Assembly: GCA_014804495.1 (NCBI GenBank)
Contig: JAAUZS010000157.1
Span: 1 to 6,862, forward strand
DNA length: 6,862 nt
From: Lachnospiraceae bacterium
GTDB lineage: Bacteria > Bacillota > Clostridia > Lachnospirales > Lachnospiraceae
Direction: 5' to 3'
Below the pieces are notes generated by a model. It made no database searches. It saw only the letters and a list, made by a program, of their open reading frames with translations, and was not told the DNA's origin. Position numbers and translations under genes: made by a program. Shown here piece after piece: positions 6,719 through 6,862 of this stretch. Numbering within the stretch: the stretch's first letter is position 1; the number at the start of each line of letters is the position of its first letter.

Positions 6719-6723
6719 CTCCT
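6719..6723 (-). promoter_or_regulatory. Ribosome binding site of the complex I subunit 5-like gene
   Basis: AGGAG, inside GAGAGGAGCTGC on the minus strand, lies 9 bases before the ATG at 6709-6707. It supports this start and the full 690-residue product. Confidence 0.75.
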
Positions 6724-6739
6724 CTCTGTATACAATATC

Positions 6740-6787
6740 TCACATAGTCAATTGTGAAATTTTATTTTCAAGACGTCCGTTGCACAA
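6740..6787 (-). promoter_or_regulatory. Possible promoter with operator-like palindrome
   Basis: On the minus strand TTGTGC (6787-6782, weak -35, 3 of 6) is separated by 17 bases from TAAAAT (6764-6759, good -10), placing a start of transcription near 6752 and a leader of about 40 bases. The palindrome TCACA-N8-TGTGA at 6740-6757 would cover that start site, a geometry suited to a repressor. This is read by eye only; the gene could also be co-transcribed from further upstream. Confidence 0.25.
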
Positions 6788-6862
6788 TATATACAAATCA
6801 ACGCAGGCACGCTTTCGCTGCATTGCCGCCAGTAGCGGTACTAAGCTCGAAAAAACCTCGCT
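6788..6862. other. Right-edge stretch without a recognisable gene
   Basis: About 75 bases carrying a small CCGC-N5-GCGG hairpin (6829-6841) and a GC-rich segment unlike the AT-rich DNA next to it. A minus-strand frame is open from the window edge to a TGA at 6740-6742 (40 residues) but its product resembles nothing I know. The GC-rich part may belong to a neighbouring gene end or a dispersed intergenic repeat; it is too short to decide. Confidence 0.25.

Noticed and set aside
6752..6771. Rex-like box TTGTGAAA-N-TTTTCAA upstream of the proton-channel gene
   Set aside because: The two halves pair poorly and the spacing does not fit the known 18-base Rex site; AT-rich DNA gives such partial matches easily.
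6740..6862. Minus-strand open frame of 40 residues entering from the right edge
   Set aside because: The product is not recognisable and the frame runs through the likely promoter region; it is probably chance or the remnant of a repeat.

Overview
The window looks like chromosomal DNA of a low-to-mid GC Firmicute, most likely a gut Clostridia/Lachnospiraceae-type anaerobe. The basis is AGGAGG-type ribosome binding sites, one TTG start, compact codirectional genes with short gaps, intrinsic terminators, and protein families (paired Gfo/Idh/MocA oxidoreductases, a MATE exporter, a complex I subunit 5-like proton channel) that are typical of that group. The assignment is inferred from protein style, not from a marker gene. 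All convincing genes lie on the minus strand, so the window is described from its right end.

Right part (6862 to 4610): about 150 bases without a convincing gene hold a possible promoter, an operator-like palindrome and a good Shine-Dalgarno. Next comes a 690-residue complex I subunit 5 / NuoL-MrpD family membrane protein with the expected charged residues of the proton path. It ends directly in a perfect 11-bp hairpin terminator, so it is the last gene of its transcription unit.

Middle part (4609 to 786): a second unit follows on the same strand. It encodes a MATE family exporter, a Gfo/Idh/MocA dehydrogenase with intact active-site motifs, a second and divergent Gfo/Idh/MocA protein lacking the usual catalytic lysine and aspartate, and an aldo/keto reductase. 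Gaps are 50, 48 and 68 bases, so co-transcription is likely. A working reading is NAD(P)-dependent interconversion of a sugar, inositol or glycoside (two dehydrogenases plus one carbonyl reductase) with a membrane exporter; the substrate cannot be read from sequence.

Left part (about 473 to 1): the aldo/keto reductase is cut off after about 105 family-like residues, where unrelated DNA starts. Just inside the junction is an imperfect 20-bp inverted repeat followed on the minus strand by a T-rich tract. Beyond it are about 400 bases with several small hairpins, a plus-strand terminator-like hairpin and only tiny ORFs. This is best read as the end or remnant of an inserted or rearranged element that destroyed the last gene of the operon. 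No transposase, integrase, tRNA, rRNA or CRISPR array is visible. I did not find a convincing undescribed system; the strongest points of interest are the operon-breaking junction and the active-site-degenerate second dehydrogenase.
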